DNA of 64,000 nucleotides from Streptomyces sp. MMG1533 (GTDB taxonomy: Bacteria > Actinomycetota > Actinomycetes > Streptomycetales > Streptomycetaceae): assembly GCF_001279775.1 (NCBI RefSeq), contig NZ_LGDG01000017.1, forward strand, positions 62,001 through 126,000. The letters are read 5' to 3'. Positions 8,464 through 17,722 of this stretch are shown piece by piece. The stretch's first letter is position 1. Every line of letters begins with the position of its first letter. A program made the position numbers and the translations under genes. Below the pieces are notes generated by a model that did no database searches, was not told where the DNA came from, and saw only the letters and a program-made list of their open reading frames with translations.

Positions 8464-9651
8464 ATGGGTTTCGCACGTACGTGCTCCGTGGCGCTGGTGG
8501 GCGTCGAGGGCGTGGTGGTCGAGGTCCAGGCCGACCTGGAGCCCGGGGTCGCGGCGTTCACTCTGGTGGGCCTCCCGGACAAGAGCCTGACGGAGAGCCG
8601 GGACCGGGTCCGGGCGGCGGTGGTCAATTCGGGCGCCTCGTGGCCCCAGAAGAAGCTGACCGTGGGGCTGAGTCCGGCGTCGGTCCCGAAGAGTGGCAGC
8701 GGGTTCGACCTGGCTGTTGCGGCGGCGGTGCTGGGGGCGGCCGAGCGGATCGATCCGCGGGTGCTTGCCGACATCGTGATGATCGGAGAGGTGGGCCTCG
8801 ACGGCCGGGTGCGGCCGGTGCGGGGCATCCTCCCGGCCGTGCTGGCCGCGGCGGACGCAGGCTATGAGCAGGTGGTGGTGCCGGAGTGCGCCGCCGCCGA
8901 GGCCTCCCTGGTGCCCGGTGTGTCGGTGCTGGGGGTACGCAGCCTGCGGCAGCTGATCGCGGTCCTCGCGGACGAGCCCGTGCCGGACGAGGAACCGGAC
9001 GACGCGGGCCGCCCCGACCCGCTCCTCGCCGGCCTGCGGGTGCCGGGCACCGGCGCGGCCACCGGAATGCACGGCGTGGGTGCCGCACAGCTCGACCACG
9101 GCCATGACCTCGCCGACGTCGTGGGCCAGACCTCGGCGCGCACGGCCGTGGAGGTCGCCGCGGCGGGCGGACATCACCTGTTCCTGGAGGGGCCGCCGGG
9201 CGCCGGGAAGACGATGCTCGCGGAGCGGCTGCCCGCCATCCTGCCGCCGCTCGACCGCCAGGACTCGCTGGAGGTCACGGCGGTGCACTCGGTGGCGGGC
9301 CTGCTGCCGCCGGGCAAGCCCCTGATCGCCGTCGCCCCCTACTGCGCCCCGCACCATTCGGCGACGATGCAGGCGCTGGTCGGCGGGGGCCCCGGCGTCG
9401 CCCGGCCCGGCGCGGTCTCCCTCTCGCACCGAGGTGTTCTCTTCCTGGATGAAACCCCCGAATTCAGCAGTCGAGCCCTGGACGCCCTTCGGCAGCCCCT
9501 GGAGGCCGGGCATGTCGTGATCGCACGCAGCGCGGGCGTGGTGCGCTTCCCGGCGAAGTTCCTGATGGTCGCCTGTTATGCGTTGGTGGACGGTGTCCGA
9601 AGGAGGCCGGGGCGCTACCGGGGCCGAGGGGCCGCCACGGGAAAACGTTGA
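8464..9651 (+). pseudogene. comM: comM/yifB 5' part, interrupted by the genomic island
   Basis: AAA+ Mg-chelatase-like protein; ComM of naturally competent bacteria is a branch-migration helicase, and the role in Streptomyces is unknown. The first 369 codons (to 9570) are native: N-terminal Lon-protease-like S5 fold from MGFARTCSVALVGVEGV, Walker A GPPGAGKT near residue 244, Walker B LFLDE with Asp329. After FPAKFLMV the frame runs 26 codons into foreign DNA and stops at 9651. The missing sequence LAANPCPCGRF and the rest lie at 40402-40920. The fragment keeps both Walker motifs but lacks the cysteine motif, the sensor region and the C-terminal domain, so normal function is unlikely. Confidence 0.95.
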
Positions 9652-9695
9652 CGTGACCGCAATGAAATAACTATTGTTGCGGTTGGGGCAACGAT
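9648..9695 (+). promoter_or_regulatory. Promoter and operator-like dyad before the HTH-kinase gene
   Basis: TTGACG (9648-9653) and TATTGT (9672-9677), 18 bases apart, resemble a housekeeping promoter. Overlapping the -10 is an inverted repeat, ATTGTTGC (9673-9680) and GCAACGAT (9688-9695), with 7 of 8 positions matching. The first product of the operon starts with an HTH domain, so autoregulation at this site is a reasonable inference. Confidence 0.5.
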
Positions 9696-9710
9696 TGACT
9701 GGAGGTCGGC

Positions 9711-11270
9711 ATGGTGCGTCTGGGTGGTGTGAGCGAGGTGGCTGAACTGCTCGGCGTTAGTCGGCAGCGGCTGGGGATCTTGAGGAATGGCGGCAGCTTC
9801 CCGGATCCGGTGGCGGATCTTGCGGTCGGGCCGATCTGGGACCTCGACGAGATAGCTGCGTGGATGAGTTCAGGGCTCCGGCGGACTTCTGCGGGCCGGC
9901 CGTCTGCCGCGGAGTCGCAGAGACTCCTTGGCGATCGTTTCGGACTTGAGGATCGGATCGGTACCGGCGGCTTCGCCGATGTCTTCCGAGCCCTCGACCG
10001 CAAGACGGGCGATCTCGTCGCGGTGAAGGTGCTCCGGGATGTCGATAACATCGACACCGAAGAGGTGCACCGTTTCAAGCGGGAGCTGCGGTTCCAAACC
10101 GGCCTGGCCCACCAAAACGTGATCCCTGTGCTTGCGCAGGGGGATTGCAGCGGTCGTGACGAGATCTGGTACGCGATGCCCCTCGCGACCGGCAGCCTCT
10201 TGGACGTCATCGCCGAATTCAAGGACAATCCGGCCGCGATCGCCGATGTGATGCGTCAGCTCTGCGCGGGTCTGACCTACGTACACAAGACCGGGATCCT
10301 CCATCGTGACCTGAAGCCTGCCAACATCCTCCGGACTGCCGGTGGAGGGTGGGCGATCAGCGACTTCGGCCTCGCCCGCGAGAGCGAGCTGATGAGCCAA
10401 GCCCTTACTTCTACCCTCCGGCAGGGCCTCGGAACGGGTGTCTACGCCGCGCCTGAACAACTGATGCGTCCGAAGGATGCTGACGCCCGGGCGGATGTGT
10501 TCTCGCTGGGGAAGATCCTCCAGCATCTACTCACCGGTGAACTGCCCATCTCCGACGACTCGCTCAAGAACGGGCCCCTCCGCCCGGTGATCCTTCGCGC
10601 GACCGCCCGGCACGACAAGCGGTATGAGACACCGGCGAAGTTCATGGATGCGATCGAGCGCGCTCTCGAAGCCGACAAGATCACTTGGCGGTCACCGGAG
10701 GACGTCGCCAACACCTTTATGGCCAGGATGCAGACCCCCGGGGTCGACGCCATCGCTGTCGAGGAATTCGTGAGTTGGGCTCAGCGTGTCGATCCAAAAG
10801 ACGATGTGGCCCAGGGCGAGGTCCAGCGAGTGCTGACGGGCATGACGGCTGAGACCATCGTCTTCGCCTGGCAGAACAACAGCCCTGGCTTCCTCGTCGT
10901 CTACGAGAACTTTTGTTCCTACGTCAACCACCGTGACTTCCCGTTCGCCTACTGCGACGTGCTAGCCGACTTCTGTCGACGGACGGTTCAGACGACCAAC
11001 GACAACGAGATCCTGCGGCTTACCGTTCGCACGCTGCCTGAACTCGGCCGTTCACACAACCGCTGGCACGTCCAGGACGTACTCGCCAACATCCTGCAGC
11101 CCATCCGCGACGCGGAGACCGCCCTCGTGGCCCTCGAAGCCCTCCAGGCTGCTGAAATTGACAACGTGACCTGGGCCATCAACGACTTCGTCCAGCGCTC
11201 GCTGCACCCTCTCCTCAACGAGGGCATCAAGACCATCAAGGCACGCGGCCTCAACCTCCTGGCCTCCTAA
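9711..11270 (+). CDS. Excisionase-like HTH fused to Ser/Thr protein kinase
   Basis: A 519 aa protein. Residues about 3-53 form a compact HTH (VSEVAELLGVSRQRLGILR, then FPDPV and a GPIWDLDEIAAW segment), the pattern of AlpA/Xis-type DNA-binding proteins. A complete eukaryotic-type kinase domain follows: glycine loop GTGGFADVF (84-92), Lys106 in VAVKVL, catalytic loop HRDLKPAN (198-205), DFG (218-220), and an APEQL segment. The last 190 residues are helical with no family I recognise. There is no membrane segment, so it acts in the cytoplasm. It lies 45 bases upstream of the first recombinase on the same strand, which suggests a role in controlling the element, though a defence kinase is an alternative. 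Confidence 0.85.
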   Translation: MVRLGGVSEVAELLGVSRQRLGILRNGGSFPDPVADLAVGPIWDLDEIAAWMSSGLRRTSAGRPSAAESQRLLGDRFGLEDRIGTGGFADVFRALDRKTGDLVAVKVLRDVDNIDTEEVHRFKRELRFQTGLAHQNVIPVLAQGDCSGRDEIWYAMPLATGSLLDVIAEFKDNPAAIADVMRQLCAGLTYVHKTGILHRDLKPANILRTAGGGWAISDFGLARESELMSQALTSTLRQGLGTGVYAAPEQLMRPKDADARADVFSLGKILQHLLTGELPISDDSLKNGPLRPVILRATARHDKRYETPAKFMDAIERALEADKITWRSPEDVANTFMARMQTPGVDAIAVEEFVSWAQRVDPKDDVAQGEVQRVLTGMTAETIVFAWQNNSPGFLVVYENFCSYVNHRDFPFAYCDVLADFCRRTVQTTNDNEILRLTVRTLPELGRSHNRWHVQDVLANILQPIRDAETALVALEALQAAEIDNVTWAINDFVQRSLHPLLNEGIKTIKARGLNLLAS

Positions 11271-11315
11271 TAGAGAGGCTCTCGAGCACTATGTCGTGGT
11301 GGACAGTGTCCACTC

Positions 11316-12950
11316 GTGCCGAACATCGTTCTGCTCCATGTGAAGCAGGAACAACTCAAGTGGCGCATGGGAGTGACACGGCGCAGGCGTCGACTTCCTC
11401 GTGAACCTCGGCCCCTCCTGCAGGAACTGCTGGAATCCTGCGACACGGCGGTGATGGCTGCTTGGCTGGACGCCGAGGGGATCGATGAGAACACGCCGTT
11501 CCTGATCGCGCCCGACGCCACATACGACGCCCAGATGAACGGCCACTGGATCTCGGCGCGGATGGCCGGCGCATCCCGACACACCAAGTGGGGCTCTGCG
11601 CGCGAGATGCGTACGTTCTGCGACTTCCTCTGGAACCACCGACCTTCTGTCCCGGCAGGGGCAGAAGGGACAGGTTACGGGGCAATCATGCGGCCTCGCA
11701 GCTGGCGGGACGCCACGGTCCGGGACCGGGAGGTCTACGAGTTCTGGCGGTGCGACGACCCCAGGGGATCGAGGCTCGTCGGCTCGTCCTGGAACCACGC
11801 GGTGACGATGGCCGACGGCTTCTACAAGTGGGCCTGCAACCCCCTACGCAAGTACGCGGACGAGAACCCCATCGAGCAACGCCCCAGCCGGCGACGGCAG
11901 GGCGAATCGGGTCGGAGTAGCAGCAAGGGCGGGGAGACGGCGGCGAACAAGCGGCCGAACGCCCGCCGCAAGAAGGTCGTCTGGCTGACTCCGGAGCAAT
12001 ACCGCACCTGGCGGGACACCGGGATCCGCGGCTACTTACCGACAGGGGTGAAGGACCCGGCGTTCAGGGGAAAGCTCACGGCCCGAAATGCCGCCTACAG
12101 CGATCTGATGGTCCGCACCGGGTTACGGCTGGAGGAGCAGTCAGCCCTGACCTTGTTCGAGCTGCCTGACCACGACGGGTTGAGCGCCTACTACCGGTTC
12201 TGGCTGCCGGAGGAGATCGCCAAGGGCGGCTCCTGCCGCGACATCTACATTCCCGACGGCGGCCTGCGGTCGATCGTCGACTACGTCGAGATCGACCGGG
12301 CCGACGCGGTGGCCCGAGCCCAGGCCGCAGGCCTCTACGAGGCGGTCGAGGACAAGCTGATCGTGGAGCCGGGGTCCGACCGGGTCCGCATAGGCGATGA
12401 GTGGCACCAGGTCGCGGACTTGGACGCGGAGGAGAGACTGCGGCTGTTCACCAGTACCGAGCACGGCCTGGAGCCGGCCGCCCTCTGGCTCGCAGAGGAC
12501 GGCATGCCGCTGACGCTGCACACGTGGAAGTGGGTGTTCCGGGAGGCCAGCCGCCGCTGCCGCCGACTCGGGGTGAAGATCCACTGTCATCCGCATGCCC
12601 TGCGGCACAGTTTCGCCGTTGTGACTTTGGAACAGCTCCAGCGAGCCCATTTGGAGTCGCTGGCACAGATGGAGGCCGCTCAGCGTCGCCATTACCGGAT
12701 GATCTGGGGCGACCCGCTGGACTGGGTCCGCATCAGACTCGGCCACGCCAGCTTGGAGACCACACAGCAATACCTCCACACCCTGCGCGAACTGGAGATG
12801 CAGACGCGTCTGCTGTTGGTTCCCGACCTCTGGGAGCACCCCGACCGGCGATACCTGGCGGAGATGGCAAAGGCGGTGGAAGCCGAGGAATGCCGCACCC
12901 TCGAGGACGCCTGGAACGAGGACAGCTTCCTGGCAGAGGAGTGGGCATGA
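11316..12950 (+). CDS. Tyrosine recombinase 1 of the trio
   Basis: A 544 aa site-specific recombinase with the full catalytic set: Arg271 (TGLRLEEQ), His427-x-x-Arg430 (HALRH), His477 (LGHAS) and Tyr486 (TTQQYLH). It is longer than XerC/D because of an N-terminal extension of about 150 residues. Its role is cutting and joining at the ends of the island. The GTG at 11316 lacks a strong ribosome binding site; an ATG at 11367 is an alternative. The stop overlaps the next gene as ATGA. It corresponds in position to TnpA of Tn554-type elements. Confidence 0.88.
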   Translation: MPNIVLLHVKQEQLKWRMGVTRRRRRLPREPRPLLQELLESCDTAVMAAWLDAEGIDENTPFLIAPDATYDAQMNGHWISARMAGASRHTKWGSAREMRTFCDFLWNHRPSVPAGAEGTGYGAIMRPRSWRDATVRDREVYEFWRCDDPRGSRLVGSSWNHAVTMADGFYKWACNPLRKYADENPIEQRPSRRRQGESGRSSSKGGETAANKRPNARRKKVVWLTPEQYRTWRDTGIRGYLPTGVKDPAFRGKLTARNAAYSDLMVRTGLRLEEQSALTLFELPDHDGLSAYYRFWLPEEIAKGGSCRDIYIPDGGLRSIVDYVEIDRADAVARAQAAGLYEAVEDKLIVEPGSDRVRIGDEWHQVADLDAEERLRLFTSTEHGLEPAALWLAEDGMPLTLHTWKWVFREASRRCRRLGVKIHCHPHALRHSFAVVTLEQLQRAHLESLAQMEAAQRRHYRMIWGDPLDWVRIRLGHASLETTQQYLHTLRELEMQTRLLLVPDLWEHPDRRYLAEMAKAVEAEECRTLEDAWNEDSFLAEEWA

Positions 12951-14842
12951 ACAACGGCCCGGACACTGTGACGCTGCCCGTGCCCAGGACGGCGCCCGGC
13001 CGCGGCACCGTTCAACCGGAAGACATCTACGAGCCGCCCCTGGCTGTCGAGGCTCCGTCCGACGCCGCGATCGTCGTCCACTTCACGGGCAAGGACGATC
13101 GCACGGCAATGTTCTCTTTCGAGGGACTTCCCCTGCCCGAACTCCACGAGGACCTGGCCCGCGCCTTCGCGGCACGCTTCGGGAAGAACCAGCTCAACAC
13201 CGTCGCCAGCGCCTACGGGCAGTGGAATGTCATCCAGAGGCTGGTGCGGTTCCTGGGCGCCCTGCCCCGCCCGCCGCGGAGCCTGTCCCGTCTCACAGGC
13301 GCGCAACTCAAGCGCTACCGGATGCACGTTCAGGCGGGCATGAACGACCTGACGCTGTTCGCGCACTTCAAGCTGGTGCACGCCTTGCTGCGGAAGGTCC
13401 CTGCCGATCGGCTGCGGCCCGAGGTCCTGGACGCGATCTGGCAGGCCGCGAGGATCGACAAGCGCAAGATTCGGAGCAAGCCCGGCTACGACGACGCGAC
13501 CTTCCACAAGATCGTGACCGCGGCACGTAGCTCGGTCGTCGACATTTACCAGCGCATCCGCGAGGGCGAGAGGCTGCTGGCCCGCTTCGAGGGCGATCCC
13601 ACCCAGCTGACGGGGGTGGAACTCGACCGCGGGGTGGAACTGTCCGAGATAGCCCGCACCGGCCGCATCCCGCACGTTCCGGGGGCCAGAGGGAACTGGC
13701 GGTCGACGAACCTGCCCGACCCCGCGGCCCGGCTGCGGACCGCGCGGCAGCTGTTCCTCACCCACGACGACATTGTCCCGCTGGTCGTGTTCGGGGTCGC
13801 CGTTACCGGACGCAACGCGGAAACGATCAAAGAACTCCCCGTCGAGCATCGTCTCCTCGACGGTCAGGCCGTCGCCCTGGAGATCGTCAAGCGCCGGCGC
13901 GGAGCCGATCGCTGGTTCGAGGAGGTGACCTGGGACGTCGGCCGCCAGAGCGAACGGCTGAAGACCGCAGGCGGCTACTACCTGTTCTGCGAACGGCTGG
14001 CCCGCCGTGGCCGACAGTTCAGCCGGTCAGCACTGATCTGGTCGGTCTGGACGAACGGGAAGATGAACGGCAAGGACGCCACCAGCGGCCACAAGAACCC
14101 CTTCGACATCCGGCTCAGCTTCACCTCCACGTTGACCGGTTGGGTGAAGACACAGCCTGAACTGTGCGACCTTCCGGACTTCGTCCTGGATCTGAACCGG
14201 CTCAAGACCACGCTGGACCGGGTCAACACGCGGGCCGCGGGCGGACACCTGCCGTCCTCGATCCGGTCGAACACGCAGGACGTCCTCTTCCGCAACTACC
14301 TCGCCGGCGACCCGGACGTCCAGGACTGGGCCGAGGACGTGATCACCGAAGCGTTGGAGGACACCGAGGACGCTGCCCGCACGGCCTACCGGCGGACCCG
14401 CAAGGCTACCGGTGAGCTGAAGGTCCTCACCGGCCCGGTTGACGAAGCCCGTGATGTGGCCACCGCCGGTATCGGCTTGGACGCGGACACGGCCCGCGAG
14501 GTCCTCGACGGCGAGAGGGACACACCATTCGCGGCCTGCACCAAGACCACCGACGACTGCCGCGACTCGTTCCTGACCTGCTTCGCCTGCCGCAACGCGG
14601 TCGCCACAGCCAGTCACCTGCCCGCCCAGCTCGCCCTCCTCGACGAACTCGCCGCCCTCTGGGAGGGCACCGACCGTGGGACATGGTGGCGCCGGTTCGG
14701 ACAGGCCTGGCTGGCGATCAACGAGGACATCCTTCCCCGGTTCACTCCGCAGGAGCGGGCCGCCGCCGAGGCCGCCAAACCTGCAGACCGGGTCCTTCCG
14801 CTCCTCGACGGCCCCAGCGAGGAGGACACCGCATGGGTCTGA
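12947..14842 (+). CDS. Tyrosine recombinase 2 of the trio
   Basis: A 631 aa protein starting at the ATG of an ATGA overlap. The tyrosine-recombinase core is divergent: Arg289 in GVAVTGRNAETIKEL is the first catalytic arginine and Tyr451 in FRNYLAGDP is the probable nucleophile. The HxxR position appears as LNRLKTT, so the histidine seems to be lost. After the core come about 180 residues including a cysteine cluster ending FACRNAVAT, similar to one in recombinase 3. The frame opens further upstream inside the first recombinase, but that part is a shadow. It probably acts together with the other two. Confidence 0.82.
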   Translation: MNNGPDTVTLPVPRTAPGRGTVQPEDIYEPPLAVEAPSDAAIVVHFTGKDDRTAMFSFEGLPLPELHEDLARAFAARFGKNQLNTVASAYGQWNVIQRLVRFLGALPRPPRSLSRLTGAQLKRYRMHVQAGMNDLTLFAHFKLVHALLRKVPADRLRPEVLDAIWQAARIDKRKIRSKPGYDDATFHKIVTAARSSVVDIYQRIREGERLLARFEGDPTQLTGVELDRGVELSEIARTGRIPHVPGARGNWRSTNLPDPAARLRTARQLFLTHDDIVPLVVFGVAVTGRNAETIKELPVEHRLLDGQAVALEIVKRRRGADRWFEEVTWDVGRQSERLKTAGGYYLFCERLARRGRQFSRSALIWSVWTNGKMNGKDATSGHKNPFDIRLSFTSTLTGWVKTQPELCDLPDFVLDLNRLKTTLDRVNTRAAGGHLPSSIRSNTQDVLFRNYLAGDPDVQDWAEDVITEALEDTEDAARTAYRRTRKATGELKVLTGPVDEARDVATAGIGLDADTAREVLDGERDTPFAACTKTTDDCRDSFLTCFACRNAVATASHLPAQLALLDELAALWEGTDRGTWWRRFGQAWLAINEDILPRFTPQERAAAEAAKPADRVLPLLDGPSEEDTAWV

Positions 14843-16917
14843 TTCACCATCCTCTGCCCGACACACCCGCCAGCCCGGACGCCCTCGTCCTAGGACGCCG
14901 CCGCCTTCGCAGTGGCGTCCGCCGCAGCGACACCTCGCGCCTCCGCGATGACGTCTGGCGACTGTCACCGGCGCTGCACCAGCGCCAGCAATCTGCCCTG
15001 ATCTTGAACTTCCTGGCCATCCCGGTCCGCTTCCGCCCCACAGTCAAACTGCTGTTCTATGCCCTGCTGAACACCAAGCCCCCGGCCGGGCAACAGCGGC
15101 TCGAGATGGTGACGATCCACGGCTACTTCCAGGCCTTCAAGGAGTTCCTCGACTGGCTGGACTCCCGGCCCTACGGCCGCTTCAACTCCCTCACCCCCGA
15201 CGACCTCCGGCAGTTCCAGAGGCACCTGCAGGCCACGGTCTCCTCGGCCGGCCAGCGGGCCAACCACCGCCGCTCCGTCCGCCTGCTCTGGACTTGGCGC
15301 GAACACCTCGCAGACGATCACCTCGCCCTCGACCCGGAGCGGCTGGAGGACGACTGGCACGAGGGAAAGTCCCGCGTCCGCAAACGGGAGAATGCCAACC
15401 CCCGCATCCCCGAGCAAGTCGTCAGTCCCCTGGTGATCTGGTCGCTCAGGTTCGTCGACGACTTCGCCGACGACATCCTCGCCGCCCAGGACGAATGGCT
15501 CGCCCTGCAGAAGAAGACCCGCCGCGATTCGCAGACTGGCCAGGGCGCCCGGCGCCGGCTCGCTGCCCTCATGCGCCGATATCGGGAAGAACGGCGGCCG
15601 CTGCCCGGCGGCACCGGCGGACAGCACGGGATCAATATTCGCCACCTGGCCCGCGAGGTCGACTGCGACCGGCAGACCCTGATGGCACCCGCATCCTGGG
15701 AGTTGATCGAACAAGCTCGCCGCGACGTCGGCGTCGACGACTCCACCTACCTGCGGACCGAGATCCGCGGTCTGCTCGACGGCGAGTCCTGGCTGAGGAG
15801 GATCTCCTACGACGAGGACCTGGCCGTCCTCGTACGCATCCTGACCGCGGCCTCCTATACCCTCGTCGCATATCTCTCTGGCATGAGAGACAGCGAGGTA
15901 AAGCACCTTCGCCGCGGTTGCCTGACCATCGCCGCGGACCGCACTGGCAAGATCACCCGCAGCAAGATCACCAGCATGGCCTTCAAGGGCGAGGGCACCC
16001 CGCTGGGAGTCGAGGCCACCTGGGTCGTCGGCCGCCCCGTCGCCCGGGCCGTCGAAGTTCTCGAACGGCTCCAACCCAAGCGACAGCGCTGGCTGTTTGC
16101 GATCCCTCCCAGCTCCCACACCCACAACAAGCCCCGCAGCACAGGGGCGAAGACGACCAAGGCCACCAACAACGACCTCAATCTGCTGGTCACCTGGATC
16201 AACGACTACTGCCGCCGGCACGGCCGCACCGACCATGTCCCCGACGTCAGCAAACGTCCCTGGCGGCTGAGTACGGCCCAGTTCCGCAGGACTCTGGCCT
16301 GGTTCATCGGTCGCCGCCCCGGCGGCAGCATCGCCGGCGCCATCCAATATCGCCATCTCAGCGTCCAGATGTTCGAGGGATACGCAGGCACCTCCAAGGC
16401 AGGATTCCGGGCCGAAGCCCAGCAGGAGGCCCTCCTCGCCCGCGGCGAAGGACTTTCCCTGATGGTCGACCGCCACGAGCACGAACGCCTCCGCGGCCCC
16501 TCTGCCGACGAAGCCCGCGTCCGCCTGGACAGGTTCGGCGACCGCGTCCGCTTCCTCGGAAAGACGCCCGACGACGGCCAGATGAGAAAGCTCATGGAAC
16601 GGAACGACCCCCAGATCTATCCCGGCCGGTTCGTCACCTGCACCGACAACGCCAACCGTCGCCTTTGCCGCCTGCCGGGCGAGGCCGACACGACCCCGGA
16701 CCCCGGCCAGTGCAAGCCCCTGGCCTGCCGCAACGTTGCCCTGACCGACTCCAACATCCAGGCATGGCTCCAGCGTCTAGCCGAACAGGACGCACGGCTC
16801 CGTGCCGCAGATGCGCTGGCGCCCCGGGTCCGCGTCCGCCTCGAAGAGGACAGCGCTGAAATCCGGGGCTTCCTCGCCCGCGTCGGCGCTCTCGAACCCG
16901 GGGAAGCCTCGGCATGA
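14833..16917 (+). CDS. Tyrosine recombinase 3 of the trio
   Basis: A 694 aa protein whose ATG overlaps the previous stop by 10 bases. The N-terminal 300 residues include a SAM-like DNA-binding region (FKEFLDWLDSRPYGRF onward). Catalytic residues visible are Arg352 (YLSGMRDSEVKHL), the STAQFRRT box, in which the usual His of HQFRR is replaced, and Tyr517 in MFEGYAG. A C-terminal cysteine cluster ends PLACRNVALTD, then a helical tail. Large recombinases with a QFRRT box and cysteine-rich tail occur with TnpB-like partners in Tn554/GIsul2-type elements. Confidence in the family is good; the division of labour is unknown. Confidence 0.85.
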   Translation: MGLIHHPLPDTPASPDALVLGRRRLRSGVRRSDTSRLRDDVWRLSPALHQRQQSALILNFLAIPVRFRPTVKLLFYALLNTKPPAGQQRLEMVTIHGYFQAFKEFLDWLDSRPYGRFNSLTPDDLRQFQRHLQATVSSAGQRANHRRSVRLLWTWREHLADDHLALDPERLEDDWHEGKSRVRKRENANPRIPEQVVSPLVIWSLRFVDDFADDILAAQDEWLALQKKTRRDSQTGQGARRRLAALMRRYREERRPLPGGTGGQHGINIRHLAREVDCDRQTLMAPASWELIEQARRDVGVDDSTYLRTEIRGLLDGESWLRRISYDEDLAVLVRILTAASYTLVAYLSGMRDSEVKHLRRGCLTIAADRTGKITRSKITSMAFKGEGTPLGVEATWVVGRPVARAVEVLERLQPKRQRWLFAIPPSSHTHNKPRSTGAKTTKATNNDLNLLVTWINDYCRRHGRTDHVPDVSKRPWRLSTAQFRRTLAWFIGRRPGGSIAGAIQYRHLSVQMFEGYAGTSKAGFRAEAQQEALLARGEGLSLMVDRHEHERLRGPSADEARVRLDRFGDRVRFLGKTPDDGQMRKLMERNDPQIYPGRFVTCTDNANRRLCRLPGEADTTPDPGQCKPLACRNVALTDSNIQAWLQRLAEQDARLRAADALAPRVRVRLEEDSAEIRGFLARVGALEPGEASA

Positions 16918-17318
16918 GGAAACACACGCTGACCACCGAGACCGTCCAGGAAGCCGTCGAGGAACTCTTGGCCCAGGCCGCAGAGGCAGGGAAGGCCGCC
17001 ACCGTCACTGCTCTCGCGAACAGGCTCGGCGTCAAACGCCAGACTCTCTACCGAGACTTTGACGCTGCCGTCACCGACTTCCTTTCACAGGACGCCGTAC
17101 GGCGCACCCGCCAACCACGACCACCAAAGGACCCGGCTAGCGACCGCGAGACGGTCGCCCGACTCCGCAGGGAGAAGGACGAACTTACCCGCCACCTGCA
17201 CATCTACGAAGACCACATTCGCCGTCTGACCATCGAGAATGCGAAACTGACCGCTGAGGTCGAACGGCTCACAGCAGTGCCCCGACTGAGCGCGTTCCGC
17301 GCATCCCAAGATCAGTAG
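16914..17318 (+). CDS. Small HTH and coiled-coil protein (TnpC-like)
   Basis: A 134 aa protein joined to recombinase 3 by an ATGA overlap. Residues about 10-55 form a TetR-N-like HTH (VTALANRLGVKRQTLYRDF), and residues about 80-125 are a heptad-like coiled coil. Tn554-family elements have a small TnpC after the recombinases that affects the rate and orientation of transposition, so a recombination accessory role is inferred from size, position and architecture rather than from clear sequence identity. Confidence 0.75.
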   Translation: MRKHTLTTETVQEAVEELLAQAAEAGKAATVTALANRLGVKRQTLYRDFDAAVTDFLSQDAVRRTRQPRPPKDPASDRETVARLRREKDELTRHLHIYEDHIRRLTIENAKLTAEVERLTAVPRLSAFRASQDQ

Positions 17319-17722
17319 CACGCAGCCGTCTGGGTGTCGGCAGCGATCTTCTCAAGGTCACACCAGCAGGAACTCGAGCCGGCGCTGGCGCTTCATCCAC
17401 GCCCCTGCACTGCCGATCCGCTGGCCGCCCGTCTCGCCACGGGCAGCCGCTTTGCTGCCAGGCGAAGGTAGTGGGAAGAGCCCACAAGCTCCTGATCAGC
17501 TCGCAGAGCCCGCTCTGACCACCCTCGAAGGCGAAGTATCCGCCCTCGGGGAGCCTCTGGGCGTCAGCGTGCGGCAGGTCTGGAACAAGGATGCCGCTGG
17601 GAATTTAGCTTCACGTGTCCCCTCTGAGAGTGAAGTTCCTATTTCGGGTGTAAGGCGGTGTGGCTATGGTGGCTCCTTGAGCTTGGGAAACGAGTCGGTG
17701 GGGGCCGACGCGAGGGGGGAAT
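17319..17722. other. Gene-free stretch after the recombinase operon
   Basis: No reading frame here has a convincing start, ribosome binding site and protein-like composition. An open frame at 17452-17826 overlaps the next gene out of frame and looks like noise. The stretch presumably holds the 3' end of the recombinase transcript and the promoter for the nucleotidyltransferase gene, but I cannot place either. Confidence 0.4.
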
